Source: an uncultured Alphaproteobacteria bacterium
Lineage (GTDB): Bacteria > Pseudomonadota > Alphaproteobacteria > HIMB59 > GCA-002718135
Length of the DNA stretch: 32,722 nucleotides
Direction of reading: 5' to 3'
Assembly: GCA_902613275.1 (NCBI GenBank)
Contig: CACMGM010000008.1
Coordinates: forward strand, 1-32,722
In this document: one piece after another, positions 1-7,558 of the stretch
Layout: each line of letters opens with the position of its first letter
How positions within the stretch are numbered: the stretch's first letter is position 1
Translations under genes and position numbers: made by a program
Notes under the pieces: model-generated
The model's database searches: none
What the model was told of the DNA's origin: nothing
Seen by the model: only the letters and a program-made list of their open reading frames with translations

Positions 1-417
1 GAAAAAGAGCGATTGAAAGAAATTAATGAAACAGAATATCATGAAATTTTAATTAATCATACAACACCCTATTCACCATTTGATATTTTAGAAAATAAAT
101 CTTTGTTATTAGAAAATAATTTTGATAATTTAAATGCTATTGATTGGGATAAAGGATGCTATGTGGGTCAAGAAATTACTGCAAGAATGAAATACCGTGG
201 ATTACTCAAGAAAAAACTTTACGCTTTAAAAATAAAAAGTGGAGATGTGCTAGAGGGAGATGAGTTGATAGTAGATAATAAAAAAATAGGTACAATTGTA
301 TCAAAAGCAAATTCAAATATTTTTGCAGCATTAAATATTAATTTCGTTAATGAAATAAAAAATAAAGATCAAAATTTAGTGATTAATGATTCATTATCTT
401 TTGATTTTTTAAACTAA
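1..417 (+). CDS. ygfZ: YgfZ/GcvT-like folate-binding protein, 3' part
   Basis: This is the C-terminal part of a YgfZ-family protein, a tetrahydrofolate-binding relative of GcvT that supports maintenance of some iron-sulfur enzymes. The family signature K-G-C-Y-x-G-Q-E is present as DKGCYVGQE at bases 148-174, followed by ITARMKYRG. The frame is open from base 1, so the TTG at base 13 is not a credible start and the N-terminal folate-binding part lies outside the window. The gene converges on the MFS transporter gene and their 3' ends overlap by 9 bases (409-417), leaving no room for a terminator. The family call rests on the signature; the exact cellular target cannot be read from the sequence. 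Confidence 0.85.
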   Translation, partial: EKERLKEINETEYHEILINHTTPYSPFDILENKSLLLENNFDNLNAIDWDKGCYVGQEITARMKYRGLLKKKLYALKIKSGDVLEGDELIVDNKKIGTIVSKANSNIFAALNINFVNEIKNKDQNLVINDSLSFDFLN

Positions 418-1557
418 AAATTTTCTTCTATAAAAACTTACTGGAATTATTAAAATCATAAAAATTATTAGCATTGGAATAAATATATTATTAATTCCAT
501 AGTTGTTTGCAATAAATCCTAATGAAGCTGGAGCCCCTATAAATGTTCCGTAAACTGCAATTGAAATGATTGTTATCCCCACTCCACTATCAATTCCCTC
601 AATCTTTCCAGCTAAACTATATGCGATAGGAACAATTGAGGATGCTCCGATACCTAATAATGAAAAACCAATAATAGCTGCATAAATACTGCTGAAATTA
701 GATAAAATTATTAAACTTATAATCGTTGATAAAAATAAAAAGAAAATCAAAAGAAAAACTCCAATTTTATCTCTAATCCAATCACCACTAAATCTTCCAA
801 TAACCATAAAAATATTAAAACTTAGAGTTGCTAAGCCAATATAGAAGCCATCAACTTGAATAAAATCTCTCATATAGAGAGCTCCCCAAGCATCAACACT
901 TCCTTCCGTTAGAGCGTTTGCCATTGCAATTAAAGCTAATAAAAAAATAAGTAAGGGCCAAATAAAAAATATATTTCTTTTACTAGAGTCTTTTGATTTT
1001 GTTTCAACTTGTGACTCTAAACAAAGTACAAAATACAAACTCAAAGGAAGAAGAATGATAACATACAAAAGTATATTAAAAATAAAAGAATAATTCCACT
1101 CCAGTAAAATGCTTGTAATTAGAGATCCAAATAAAACTCCAAGACTCCAAAATGCATGAAACCCTGACATCATTGATTTTTTTTCTCTAACTTCTAAATT
1201 TGATGCATAAACATTGCATGCTATTTCGAATGCACCATAACTCATACCAAAAACAAATGAGAAAACCATAAAAAGCCATAACTCTTGAATGAAAGGTACT
1301 GGCAACCACAAACAACCTTCTGCAATTAAGGTGCATGTTAAAATAGATTTTGTAGAAGTTTTCAGAATAAGAGCATTTGCAAAAATCATTGCAACAATTG
1401 AGCCAATTGCAAATGATAACATAATATATCCAACACCAACATAATCAGTTTGAAGTTGATCCTTTATGGTAGGTATCCTAATAGCCCATAAACCTACATA
1501 ACAAGCAGTTATAAAAAATATAATTTTTATTGCATGAATATCACTAACTTTTTTCAT
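409..1557 (-). CDS. MFS transporter, YbjJ-like
   Basis: A 382-residue integral membrane protein with about twelve hydrophobic segments and a polar central loop near residues 180-197, the usual two-bundle layout of the major facilitator superfamily. Segments such as GFHAFWSLGVLFGS in the first half and EGSVDAWGALYMRD in the second resemble the YbjJ group, whose substrates are poorly defined. It lies 9 bases downstream of glyS on the same strand, so it is probably the last gene of that transcription unit. Nothing in the sequence identifies the substrate, and the link to glyS may be only positional. Confidence 0.8.
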   Translation of the reverse strand: MKKVSDIHAIKIIFFITACYVGLWAIRIPTIKDQLQTDYVGVGYIMLSFAIGSIVAMIFANALILKTSTKSILTCTLIAEGCLWLPVPFIQELWLFMVFSFVFGMSYGAFEIACNVYASNLEVREKKSMMSGFHAFWSLGVLFGSLITSILLEWNYSFIFNILLYVIILLPLSLYFVLCLESQVETKSKDSSKRNIFFIWPLLIFLLALIAMANALTEGSVDAWGALYMRDFIQVDGFYIGLATLSFNIFMVIGRFSGDWIRDKIGVFLLIFFLFLSTIISLIILSNFSSIYAAIIGFSLLGIGASSIVPIAYSLAGKIEGIDSGVGITIISIAVYGTFIGAPASLGFIANNYGINNIFIPMLIIFMILIIPVSFYRRKFLV

Positions 1558-1566
1558 ACAATTTTA

Positions 1567-2928
1567 TTAATTAAAATATTTTTTGTAATATTCAGATAAA
1601 TTTTCGATAGAAACTCTTTCCTGTTTCATAGTATCTCTATCCCTAACAGTAACACTTTTATCTTCTAGAGTTTCAAAATCTACAGTTAAACAAATTGGTG
1701 TTCCTATTTCATCATGTCTTCTATAATTCTTACCAATGTTTCCTGAATTTTCTAAAACAACTCTACCCAATCCTAATTTCTGTAGATTAGATTTTATTTC
1801 TTTAGATAAATAAACTAATTCCTCATTATTCTTTTTGAGAGGAATTACTGCAGCTTTAATAGGTGAAAGATGAGGTTTTAGAGATAAAAGAATTCTTTTA
1901 TTATCTTTATCAACATTTTCTTCACGATAAGCTTCATTTAACAAAGCAAGAACTCCTCTATCAACACCAGCTGATGGCTCAATTACGTAAGGAATATACC
2001 ATTTTTTTTCTTCTAGATCTTGAACAGCTAATTTTGTAGTTGAAGAGGAGTTTTTCATAACTTCTGATGTAATTTTAAAATCGTTTTGATTTTTAGTATG
2101 AGAACCTAAGTCAAAGTCAGTTCTATTGGCTACCCCTTCTAGTTCCTCTTCACCATGAGGAAATACATAATTGATATCAACAGTTCTTTTTGAGTAGTGA
2201 GCTAATTCATTTTTTTTTACTTCAATTTTTTTTAAATTTTCTTTATTTATACCTTGATTAACCCACCATTCTATTCTCTTATTTATCCAATATTCATGCC
2301 ATTCATCATCAGTACCTGGTTTAACAAAAAACTCTAATTCCATTTGTTCAAACTCTCTAACCCTAAAGATAAAATTACGAGGTGTTATTTCATTTCTAAA
2401 TGCTTTTCCCATTTGTGCGATACCAAAAGGAACAGTTCTAGAAGTTGAGTCTAATATATTTTTAAAATTAGTAAAAATTTGTTGACACGTTTCTGGTCTT
2501 AAATATGCGAATGACGAACCATCATCTACTGGTCCAATTGCAGTTTTAAACATTAAATTAAAAGGTCTTGGTTCAGTAAGATCTTCCGATTTACAATTTG
2601 GGCATTTATTATTTTCCAATAATTGATCTGCTCTCCACCTTGACTTACATGCCCGACAATCAACCAGAGGATCGGTAAAAGTATCTTCATGCCCTGAATA
2701 TTTTAGAACTACTGGAGAGCTTAAAATTGAGGCATCCAAACCTTCGGTATCCTCTCGTTCATATACCATTGATTTCCACCAAGCTTGTTTAAGATTATTT
2801 TTGAACTCGACTCCCATTGGTCCATAATCATATAAACCTTTGATACCGCCATAGATGTCATTTGATTGAAATAAAAACCCTCTTCTTTTACAAAGAGAAA
2901 CTAACTCTTCCATTGTTTGTGCAGTCAT
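1567..2928 (-). CDS. glyS: glycyl-tRNA synthetase, single-chain dimeric type
   Basis: Charges tRNA-Gly with glycine in the cytoplasm. The 453-residue protein is the class II, alpha2-type enzyme found in Thermus, mycobacteria, archaea and eukaryotes, not the GlyQ/GlyS alpha2beta2 enzyme of most proteobacteria. It has the N-terminal [15 protein letters not shown] segment, a zinc-finger-like pair CxxC (C91, C94) and CxxC (C109, C112), class II motif 2 around [12 protein letters not shown] (174-185), motif 3 around [10 protein letters not shown], and a C-terminal anticodon-binding domain from about residue 350. The ATG at 2926-2928 lies 7 bases after the stop of a 53-aa membrane protein gene. The family call is firm. 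Confidence 0.95.
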   Translation of the reverse strand: MTAQTMEELVSLCKRRGFLFQSNDIYGGIKGLYDYGPMGVEFKNNLKQAWWKSMVYEREDTEGLDASILSSPVVLKYSGHEDTFTDPLVDCRACKSRWRADQLLENNKCPNCKSEDLTEPRPFNLMFKTAIGPVDDGSSFAYLRPETCQQIFTNFKNILDSTSRTVPFGIAQMGKAFRNEITPRNFIFRVREFEQMELEFFVKPGTDDEWHEYWINKRIEWWVNQGINKENLKKIEVKKNELAHYSKRTVDINYVFPHGEEELEGVANRTDFDLGSHTKNQNDFKITSEVMKNSSSTTKLAVQDLEEKKWYIPYVIEPSAGVDRGVLALLNEAYREENVDKDNKRILLSLKPHLSPIKAAVIPLKKNNEELVYLSKEIKSNLQKLGLGRVVLENSGNIGKNYRRHDEIGTPICLTVDFETLEDKSVTVRDRDTMKQERVSIENLSEYYKKYFN

Positions 2929-2935
2929 ATAACTC

Positions 2936-3097
2936 TTAATCTTTTGGTTTATATTCTTTCGTTCTTGGATCTTTCTCTAAATCGATTACTGAGTCATTAT
3001 TTACTTTATTATTAGTGAATTTGTCTTGTTTTTTTTTCTTAAATCTTAAAAATAACAAAATAGAAGCTAAAATTACAACTAAAACTAAAAATTTCAT
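2936..3097 (-). CDS. small single-pass membrane protein (53 aa)
   Basis: A short ORF that fills the gap between the S49 peptidase and glyS. It starts with ATG at 3095-3097, which overlaps the peptidase stop by one base (TAATG), and ends with TAA at 2936-2938. Residues 3-18 are a hydrophobic helix ([15 protein letters not shown]). A lysine stretch, RFKKKK, follows, then a polar tail ending [11 protein letters not shown]. This N-in/C-out-or-reverse single-span layout with an acidic/basic tail is seen in small unnamed proteins of alphaproteobacteria. The stop-start overlap supports translation by coupling to the peptidase gene. Function is unknown; an assembly or membrane-anchoring role would be speculation. 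Confidence 0.7.
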   Translation of the reverse strand: MKFLVLVVILASILLFLRFKKKKQDKFTNNKVNNDSVIDLEKDPRTKEYKPKD

Positions 3098-3927
3098 TAC
3101 AAACCAAACCTAGAAAACATAATTCGTTCTTCAATTTTATTTAAAATTTCATCAGAATTAAATATTGAAGAAGAAAATCTACGTTGTAAAAATGATTTTT
3201 TTTGACTTATTATTTTAATTTTAATTTTTTTTCCAAACTTCTCTTCTAAAATTGGTTTTATTGCACCAATACCATCTGCTAAACCTAAATCGATAGCCTT
3301 ATTACCAACCCAAAATAAACCAGAAAAGATGTCATCTAATTTATCCTGATCAAGTTTTGAACCTCTTCTATCTTTTACATAATTAATAAAATTATCATGA
3401 ATTTGTTCTTGAATATTTTTTAATCTATCAATGTCTTCCTGTTTTTCTACTTTGAAAGGGTCAAGAAAACTTTTACTTTTTCCAGATGTATACACTCTTC
3501 TTTCAATCCCAACTTTTTTTAAAAGATCAACAAAACCAAAACCTGGTGAAATAACGCCTATTGATCCAATAACAGAATTTTGATCAATATATATTTCATC
3601 AGCAGCACATGCTAACCAATAACCACCAGAAGCTGCAACATCTTCAACGAATGCTAATACTTTTTTATTTTTTTCCTTTGCCAAATCAATGATCCTTTTT
3701 GCTATTAAAGAGGATTGTGTAGGAGAACCTCCAGGTGAATTGATGACCAAAGCTACTACAGGAGATTTTTTATCAGCAAATAACTTATCAATTAACTTTT
3801 CTAAATTATTGATTGCTAAACCAGAGCCTGTTAAGCCTGACTGTGATGATATAATACCGGATAAACGTAAAACCGGTATTGTAGTACTCTTCGAAAATAA
3901 CCTTTTAAACATAATATCTAATAACAA
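3097..3927 (-). CDS. sppA: S49 family serine peptidase (SppA/SohB type)
   Basis: A 276-residue peptidase of the family that degrades cleaved signal peptides or other membrane-associated peptides. The core shows VINSPGGS (61-68), the nucleophile region VAASGGYWLA with Ser100, GSIGVI (121-126), and SGKSKSFLDP (148-157), where Lys152 fits the general base. The 52-residue spacing from Ser100 to Lys152 matches that of Bacillus SppA (S147/K199). No clear N-terminal membrane helix is seen with the ATG at 3927, nor with the alternative Met6, so it may act from the cytoplasmic side or be peripherally bound. It heads the operon with the 53-aa protein and glyS and is divergent from the polyprenyl synthase gene, sharing a 108-base spacer. 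Confidence 0.9.
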   Translation of the reverse strand: MLLDIMFKRLFSKSTTIPVLRLSGIISSQSGLTGSGLAINNLEKLIDKLFADKKSPVVALVINSPGGSPTQSSLIAKRIIDLAKEKNKKVLAFVEDVAASGGYWLACAADEIYIDQNSVIGSIGVISPGFGFVDLLKKVGIERRVYTSGKSKSFLDPFKVEKQEDIDRLKNIQEQIHDNFINYVKDRRGSKLDQDKLDDIFSGLFWVGNKAIDLGLADGIGAIKPILEEKFGKKIKIKIISQKKSFLQRRFSSSIFNSDEILNKIEERIMFSRFGL

Positions 3928-4035
3928 ATGTTAATCTTTTCTTAAAGCGTTATGTAGCATTTGTTTGTAATTTTAGTAATTTGAGTTTAAGTGCGTCAAT
4001 TAAGTTAATGAATTAACATAATATTCTAATAGTTA

Positions 4036-5079
4036 ATGAATATGGATAATGTTCTTCCACTTAGAAAAAAAAAATTTTCATTTGAAGATGAAATTAGAGA
4101 ATTAACAGATCTATGCAAAGAAGACCTTGTATCCGTAAATACTATAATCCTTGATAAATTAGATAGCAATGTACCTTTAGTTCATGAAGTTGGAAAATAC
4201 CTTATCTTATCAGGGGGAAAAAGATTACGACCTCTTTTAACTGTTTCAAGTTTTCATATGACAAGAAATGAAACTAGTGAAATTGAAAATAAAATGAATC
4301 ATATCGGTTTATCTGCAGCAGTAGAATTTATTCATACAGCAACACTATTACATGATGATGTAATAGATGAAAGTAAACAAAGAAGAGGAAAACCTACAGC
4401 AAATGAGAAATGGAAAAATAAAACAAGCGTATTAGTTGGTGATTTTTTATTCAGTAGGGCTTTCCAACTAATGACAAAATATGGCAACACTGAAACATTA
4501 AAAATATTAGCTGATACTAGTGTTGTAATTTCTGAAGGGGAGGTTTTAGAACTTGCTAATGATAAAAATTTAGAAATAAATGAAAATATTTATTTTGAAG
4601 TTGTAAATGCAAAGACTGCTTCTTTATTTAGTGCAGCATGTCAAGTTGGATCAATTAGTGCTCTTGGAACAGAAGCTGAGGTTAATGCATTAAAATCATT
4701 TGGAACAAACTTTGGGATGACTTTTCAATTAATTGACGATGCTATTGATTATTCTTCAAACAAAAAAATATTAGGAAAAAATACTGGAGATGATTTTAAA
4801 GAAGGTAAAATTACTCTTCCAATAATATTAGCATACGGAAGATCAAATGATAAAGAAAAAAAATTTTGGGAAAGAACAATATCTGATCTTAATCAAAATG
4901 ATGGTGATTTTGAAATGGCATTAGAAATAATTAATAAATATCAATGTATTGAAGATACTCTTACAAGAGCAAATCATTTCTCAAATGTAGCTATAGACTC
5001 AGTTGATATATTTAAAGATAATATTTACAAAGAAAAATTAGTATCCCTTGTTTCAAAAAGCGTTTCAAGAATTTATTAA
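4036..5079 (+). CDS. ispB: polyprenyl diphosphate synthase (ubiquinone side chain)
   Basis: A 347-residue trans-prenyltransferase that elongates farnesyl diphosphate with isopentenyl diphosphate to make the long side chain of ubiquinone. GGKRLRP is at 60-66. The first aspartate-rich motif is DDVID (107-111, within LLHDDVIDE), and the second is DDAID (234-238, within QLIDDAIDY). Length and motifs fit octaprenyl/decaprenyl synthases; chain length cannot be fixed from sequence alone. There is no obvious Shine-Dalgarno sequence before the ATG at 4036, and Met3 (ATG at 4042) is an alternative start. The stop abuts the converging DUF6165 stop with no spacer. Confidence 0.93.
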   Translation: MNMDNVLPLRKKKFSFEDEIRELTDLCKEDLVSVNTIILDKLDSNVPLVHEVGKYLILSGGKRLRPLLTVSSFHMTRNETSEIENKMNHIGLSAAVEFIHTATLLHDDVIDESKQRRGKPTANEKWKNKTSVLVGDFLFSRAFQLMTKYGNTETLKILADTSVVISEGEVLELANDKNLEINENIYFEVVNAKTASLFSAACQVGSISALGTEAEVNALKSFGTNFGMTFQLIDDAIDYSSNKKILGKNTGDDFKEGKITLPIILAYGRSNDKEKKFWERTISDLNQNDGDFEMALEIINKYQCIEDTLTRANHFSNVAIDSVDIFKDNIYKEKLVSLVSKSVSRIY

Positions 5080-5463
5080 TTAATATTCCTCATAGGATTT
5101 TACCTCTACTAATTCAGAACCAAAGGTTTTATTTATATAATTTTTTACTTTTGCTCTTTCATCATTGGTAAAATAGACACTTCTTGCTAGATCAATGAAT
5201 GTTTGATCAAATAATTTTTTTCTTTCGCATTCTCTAATATCGTCTTCAATATTCCAGAGTTTAGAATTAATATTTATCAAATTTTCTAAATAATTTTTTA
5301 TTTCTTCTTGTTGAACATAATTCATTAATGTTTTTTGGAGAAAATCTAATTCTTTTTTGACATGATCAAGTTTAGTTTCATCAGTTATATTTTTCTCTTT
5401 AATAATTAATATAGATATTTTATCTACAAGTTCTCCAAGTGATATAGGGGTATTAATAAGCAT
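5080..5463 (-). CDS. DUF6165 family protein
   Basis: A 127-residue soluble protein beginning MLINTPISLGELVDKISIL, the conserved opening of the DUF6165 family as I recognise it. The rest is strongly charged and helical, with repeated E/K patterns. The start codon overlaps the stop of the upstream cupin gene by one base (TAATG), so the two are probably translationally coupled. Members are often seen near sugar-nucleotide and surface-polysaccharide genes, which fits the phosphomannose-isomerase-type neighbour. No catalytic motif is apparent and the molecular function is unknown. Confidence 0.75.
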   Translation of the reverse strand: MLINTPISLGELVDKISILIIKEKNITDETKLDHVKKELDFLQKTLMNYVQQEEIKNYLENLININSKLWNIEDDIRECERKKLFDQTFIDLARSVYFTNDERAKVKNYINKTFGSELVEVKSYEEY

Positions 5464-5807
5464 TAAATTCTTTCATAAATATCTTCGTATCTTTTAATAT
5501 CATTTTCATCAAGATTATCACCGTACCACATTTCTATAATAACTAAATCATGATTTTTTCTATTAGCCATTCTATGAATTGCCCCTTTAGGAATAAAAAT
5601 GTTCTCATTTTCTTTTATATTAATTACTTTTTTGTCAATTGTGACTTCAGCTTCTCCTTCAGCTATAATCCAATGCTCAGATCTATGTTCATGACTTTGA
5701 AGAGATAAAACTCCCCCTGGTTTAACAAAAATTTTTTTTACTAGGAATTTTTTACCCGACTTTAGTATCTCAAATGATCCCCAAGGTTTTTCTGTAATAG
5801 AATTCAT
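5463..5807 (-). CDS. cupin, mannose-6-phosphate isomerase type II-like
   Basis: A 114-residue single cupin domain. It resembles the C-terminal isomerase domain of bifunctional ManC/XanB-type proteins (mannose-1-P guanylyltransferase/phosphomannose isomerase): KPWGSFEIL near the start, then LSLQSHEHRSEHWIIAEG carrying the metal-binding His/Glu cluster, then FIPKGAIHRMAN carrying the second-motif His. Here the domain stands alone without the nucleotidyltransferase part. The likely reaction is interconversion of fructose-6-P and mannose-6-P, or a related sugar-phosphate isomerisation, for surface glycan precursors. It is coupled to DUF6165 downstream and divergent from rpe with a 38-base AT-only-like spacer. 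Confidence 0.8.
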   Translation of the reverse strand: MNSITEKPWGSFEILKSGKKFLVKKIFVKPGGVLSLQSHEHRSEHWIIAEGEAEVTIDKKVINIKENENIFIPKGAIHRMANRKNHDLVIIEMWYGDNLDENDIKRYEDIYERI

Positions 5808-5845
5808 TATGAATGTTTATTTATATATTATATATCTGTTTTTAA

Positions 5846-6493
5846 ATGATAAAAATTTCACCATCTATATTATCAGCTGATATACTCAAATTAGAAGAGG
5901 AAGTTAAACTTTTAGATAAGAATGGCGCTGATTATATTCATATAGACATCATGGATGGTCACTATGTTCCCAATATTACTTTTGGACCAAATATAGTTAA
6001 ATCATTAAGAAAGCTTACTTCTAAAATTTTAGATGTGCATCTTATGATAAAACCGGTAAAGAAATATATTAATGAATTTGTAGAAGCTGGCTCAGATATC
6101 ATTACTTTTCATCCTGAGGCTGATGATAACCCAGAAGAAATTATTAAAATGATAATTGATGCTGAAATTAAAGCAGGAATAGCAATTCACCCTAAGGTAA
6201 ATATTGCAGATATTGATCATTTATTTAGCAAAGTGCAACAAATAATAATTATGACAGTCACACCTGGTTTTGGTGGTCAAAGATTTATGCATGATCAAGT
6301 GCAAAAAATTAAAGATTTAGATGAAATTAGAAAAAATAATAATTATAACTATGAGATAGCTGTTGATGGTGGAGTAAATAATGAAAATGCAAAAATATGT
6401 AAAGATAATGGAGCTGATGTGTTAGCGGTAGGATCTTATTTATTATCTCAAAATCAAAATAAATATAATGAAATTATAAATTCCTTAAGATAA
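5846..6493 (+). CDS. rpe: ribulose-phosphate 3-epimerase
   Basis: Interconverts ribulose-5-phosphate and xylulose-5-phosphate in the pentose phosphate pathway. The 215-residue TIM barrel has the expected order of motifs: SPSILSAD (5-12), HIDIMDGHYVPN with metal ligands H32 and D34, DVHLMI with H65, TPGFGGQRFM (phosphate and loop region), and AVDGGVN with the second catalytic Asp. Length is typical. It is followed directly by the LysR gene, whose ATG overlaps the rpe TAA by one base. The TAA is at 6491-6493. Confidence 0.95.
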   Translation: MIKISPSILSADILKLEEEVKLLDKNGADYIHIDIMDGHYVPNITFGPNIVKSLRKLTSKILDVHLMIKPVKKYINEFVEAGSDIITFHPEADDNPEEIIKMIIDAEIKAGIAIHPKVNIADIDHLFSKVQQIIIMTVTPGFGGQRFMHDQVQKIKDLDEIRKNNNYNYEIAVDGGVNNENAKICKDNGADVLAVGSYLLSQNQNKYNEIINSLR

Positions 6494-7380
6494 TGGACTG
6501 GGATAAATTAAAATCATTTTACGAAATTGCAATCTCAAGAAGTATTTCTAAGGCAAGTGCTAAACTAAATATCAGTCAATCTGCGCTTAGTAGACAAATA
6601 CAAGATCTCGAATATGATTTAAAAACACCTTTGTTTATAAGACATCAAAAAGGTGTAAGGTTAACAGAGCAAGGTGAAAATTTATTTAATACTGTAAATC
6701 AAATTAATTTTTCAATTTCTAATTTTGAAAAAAAATTACTAGATAAAAAAACTAAACCAGTAGGAAAATTAACCGTAAGCACAACTGTTGGTTTTGGATC
6801 AGCATGGCTCACGCCAAGAATAACTAAATTTGCTAATCAATATCCAGAGATAGATGTAAATTTAATTATGAGTGATGAAGAAGTTGATTTATCTGCAAGA
6901 GTTGCTGATGTTGCAGTTAGAGTAAAGAAACCAACACAGGCAAATTTAATTTTTAAAAAATTTGTTAATTTTCATAATCATATTTACGGTTCTTCAGATT
7001 ACTTACAAAAAAGTGGAATACCAAGAAATGTAAATGATTTAGATAAACATGATTTAATTTGCTTTGGAGCTGGATTACCTTCTCCTGTTTCTAATATTGA
7101 TTGGATATTAAAAATTGGAAAAGAAGGTACAAAAAGAAGACCAAAATTTAGAGTAAACAGTATTTATGCGATGTCACTTGCAATTGAAAAAGGTGGAGGA
7201 TTAGCATCTTTACCTGATTATATGGTTGCGGATAAACCTCAACTTGTACGAGTGCTTCCAAATTTAGAAGGTCCATCGTATCAAACATATTTTGTTTATT
7301 CTGAGTCTTTTAAAAATGATAGGAGACTTGAAGTTTTTAGGGATTTTTTATTTAATGAAGCTAAAGATTGGCATTATTAG
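6493..7380 (+). CDS. LysR-type transcriptional regulator
   Basis: A 295-residue LysR-family DNA-binding regulator. The N-terminal winged helix-turn-helix covers about residues 1-60, with the HTH in SISKASAKLNISQSALSRQI. A linker helix and a periplasmic-binding-protein-like effector domain (about 92-290) follow. The effector domain resembles the GcvA/DsdC-like branch in GSAWLTPRI and GGGLASLPDY, but the ligand cannot be named. The ATG overlaps the rpe stop by one base (TAATG), so it is likely co-translated with rpe, which is unusual for a LysR gene, normally divergent from its target. Targets are unknown. Confidence 0.9.
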   Translation: MDWDKLKSFYEIAISRSISKASAKLNISQSALSRQIQDLEYDLKTPLFIRHQKGVRLTEQGENLFNTVNQINFSISNFEKKLLDKKTKPVGKLTVSTTVGFGSAWLTPRITKFANQYPEIDVNLIMSDEEVDLSARVADVAVRVKKPTQANLIFKKFVNFHNHIYGSSDYLQKSGIPRNVNDLDKHDLICFGAGLPSPVSNIDWILKIGKEGTKRRPKFRVNSIYAMSLAIEKGGGLASLPDYMVADKPQLVRVLPNLEGPSYQTYFVYSESFKNDRRLEVFRDFLFNEAKDWHY

Positions 7381-7383
7381 TCT

Positions 7384-7411
7384 TTGACTTAATTTTTTAT
7401 TTTTGTATACC
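7384..7411 (+). promoter_or_regulatory. candidate sigma70 promoter for the 27-aa basic ORF
   Basis: TTGACT at 7384-7389 and TATACC at 7406-7411 are separated by 16 bases, matching five of six and four of six consensus positions. A transcription start about 7 bases downstream would fall just before the ATG at 7423. AT-rich DNA gives many chance matches, so this is only supportive evidence. Confidence 0.35.
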
Positions 7412-7422
7412 GTATCTACATT

Positions 7423-7506
7423 ATGGGATATCCTAAAAAACACAGAGGTAGACGCAAAAGAGGTTCTAAATACAGAAGAAACAAAAAGCGTCAAAAGAAG
7501 AAATAA
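7423..7506 (+). CDS. 27-residue highly basic protein, possible ribosomal THX-like
   Basis: A short ORF (ATG at 7423, TAA at 7504-7506) lies alone between the LysR gene and the SbmA-like gene. Sixteen of its 27 residues are Lys or Arg, plus one His. It begins MGYPKKHRGRRKRG and ends KKRQKKK, with a Tyr at 17 after RGSK. Composition, length and the pattern MG..KK.R..K.RG..Y resemble bTHX, the roughly 26-residue RNA-bound ribosomal protein of Thermus and Bacteroidetes, but the match is weak and could reflect composition alone. It uses CGC and CGT as well as AGA for Arg, unlike random AT-rich spacer, and a promoter-like sequence lies just upstream. An antisense reading across the same bases seems less likely. 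Confidence 0.5.
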   Translation: MGYPKKHRGRRKRGSKYRRNKKRQKKK

Positions 7507-7558
7507 ATAATCATAAATACCTTCTTTTTTAACTAACAAATTAATCTATATAATTTTA

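Noticed and set aside
13..15. TTG as start of the ygfZ gene
   Set aside because: The frame is open from base 1 and the N-terminal folate-binding part is missing, so this is a truncated gene at the window edge.
4004..4017. Inverted repeat GTTAAT-GA-ATTAAC upstream of ispB
   Set aside because: Such short A/T-only dyads are common in DNA this AT-rich; without conservation data it cannot be called an operator.
7408..7415. TACCGTAT octamer shared between the regions before the 27-aa ORF and before livK (17191-17198)
   Set aside because: An 8-base match between two sites is expected by chance at this scale; not treated as a shared regulatory site.
7348..7539. Minus-strand 63-aa reading across the LysR-SbmA gap
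   Set aside because: It is antisense to the end of LysR and to the basic 27-aa ORF, is rich in residues produced by complementing Lys/Arg codons, and has no neighbours in an operon on that strand.
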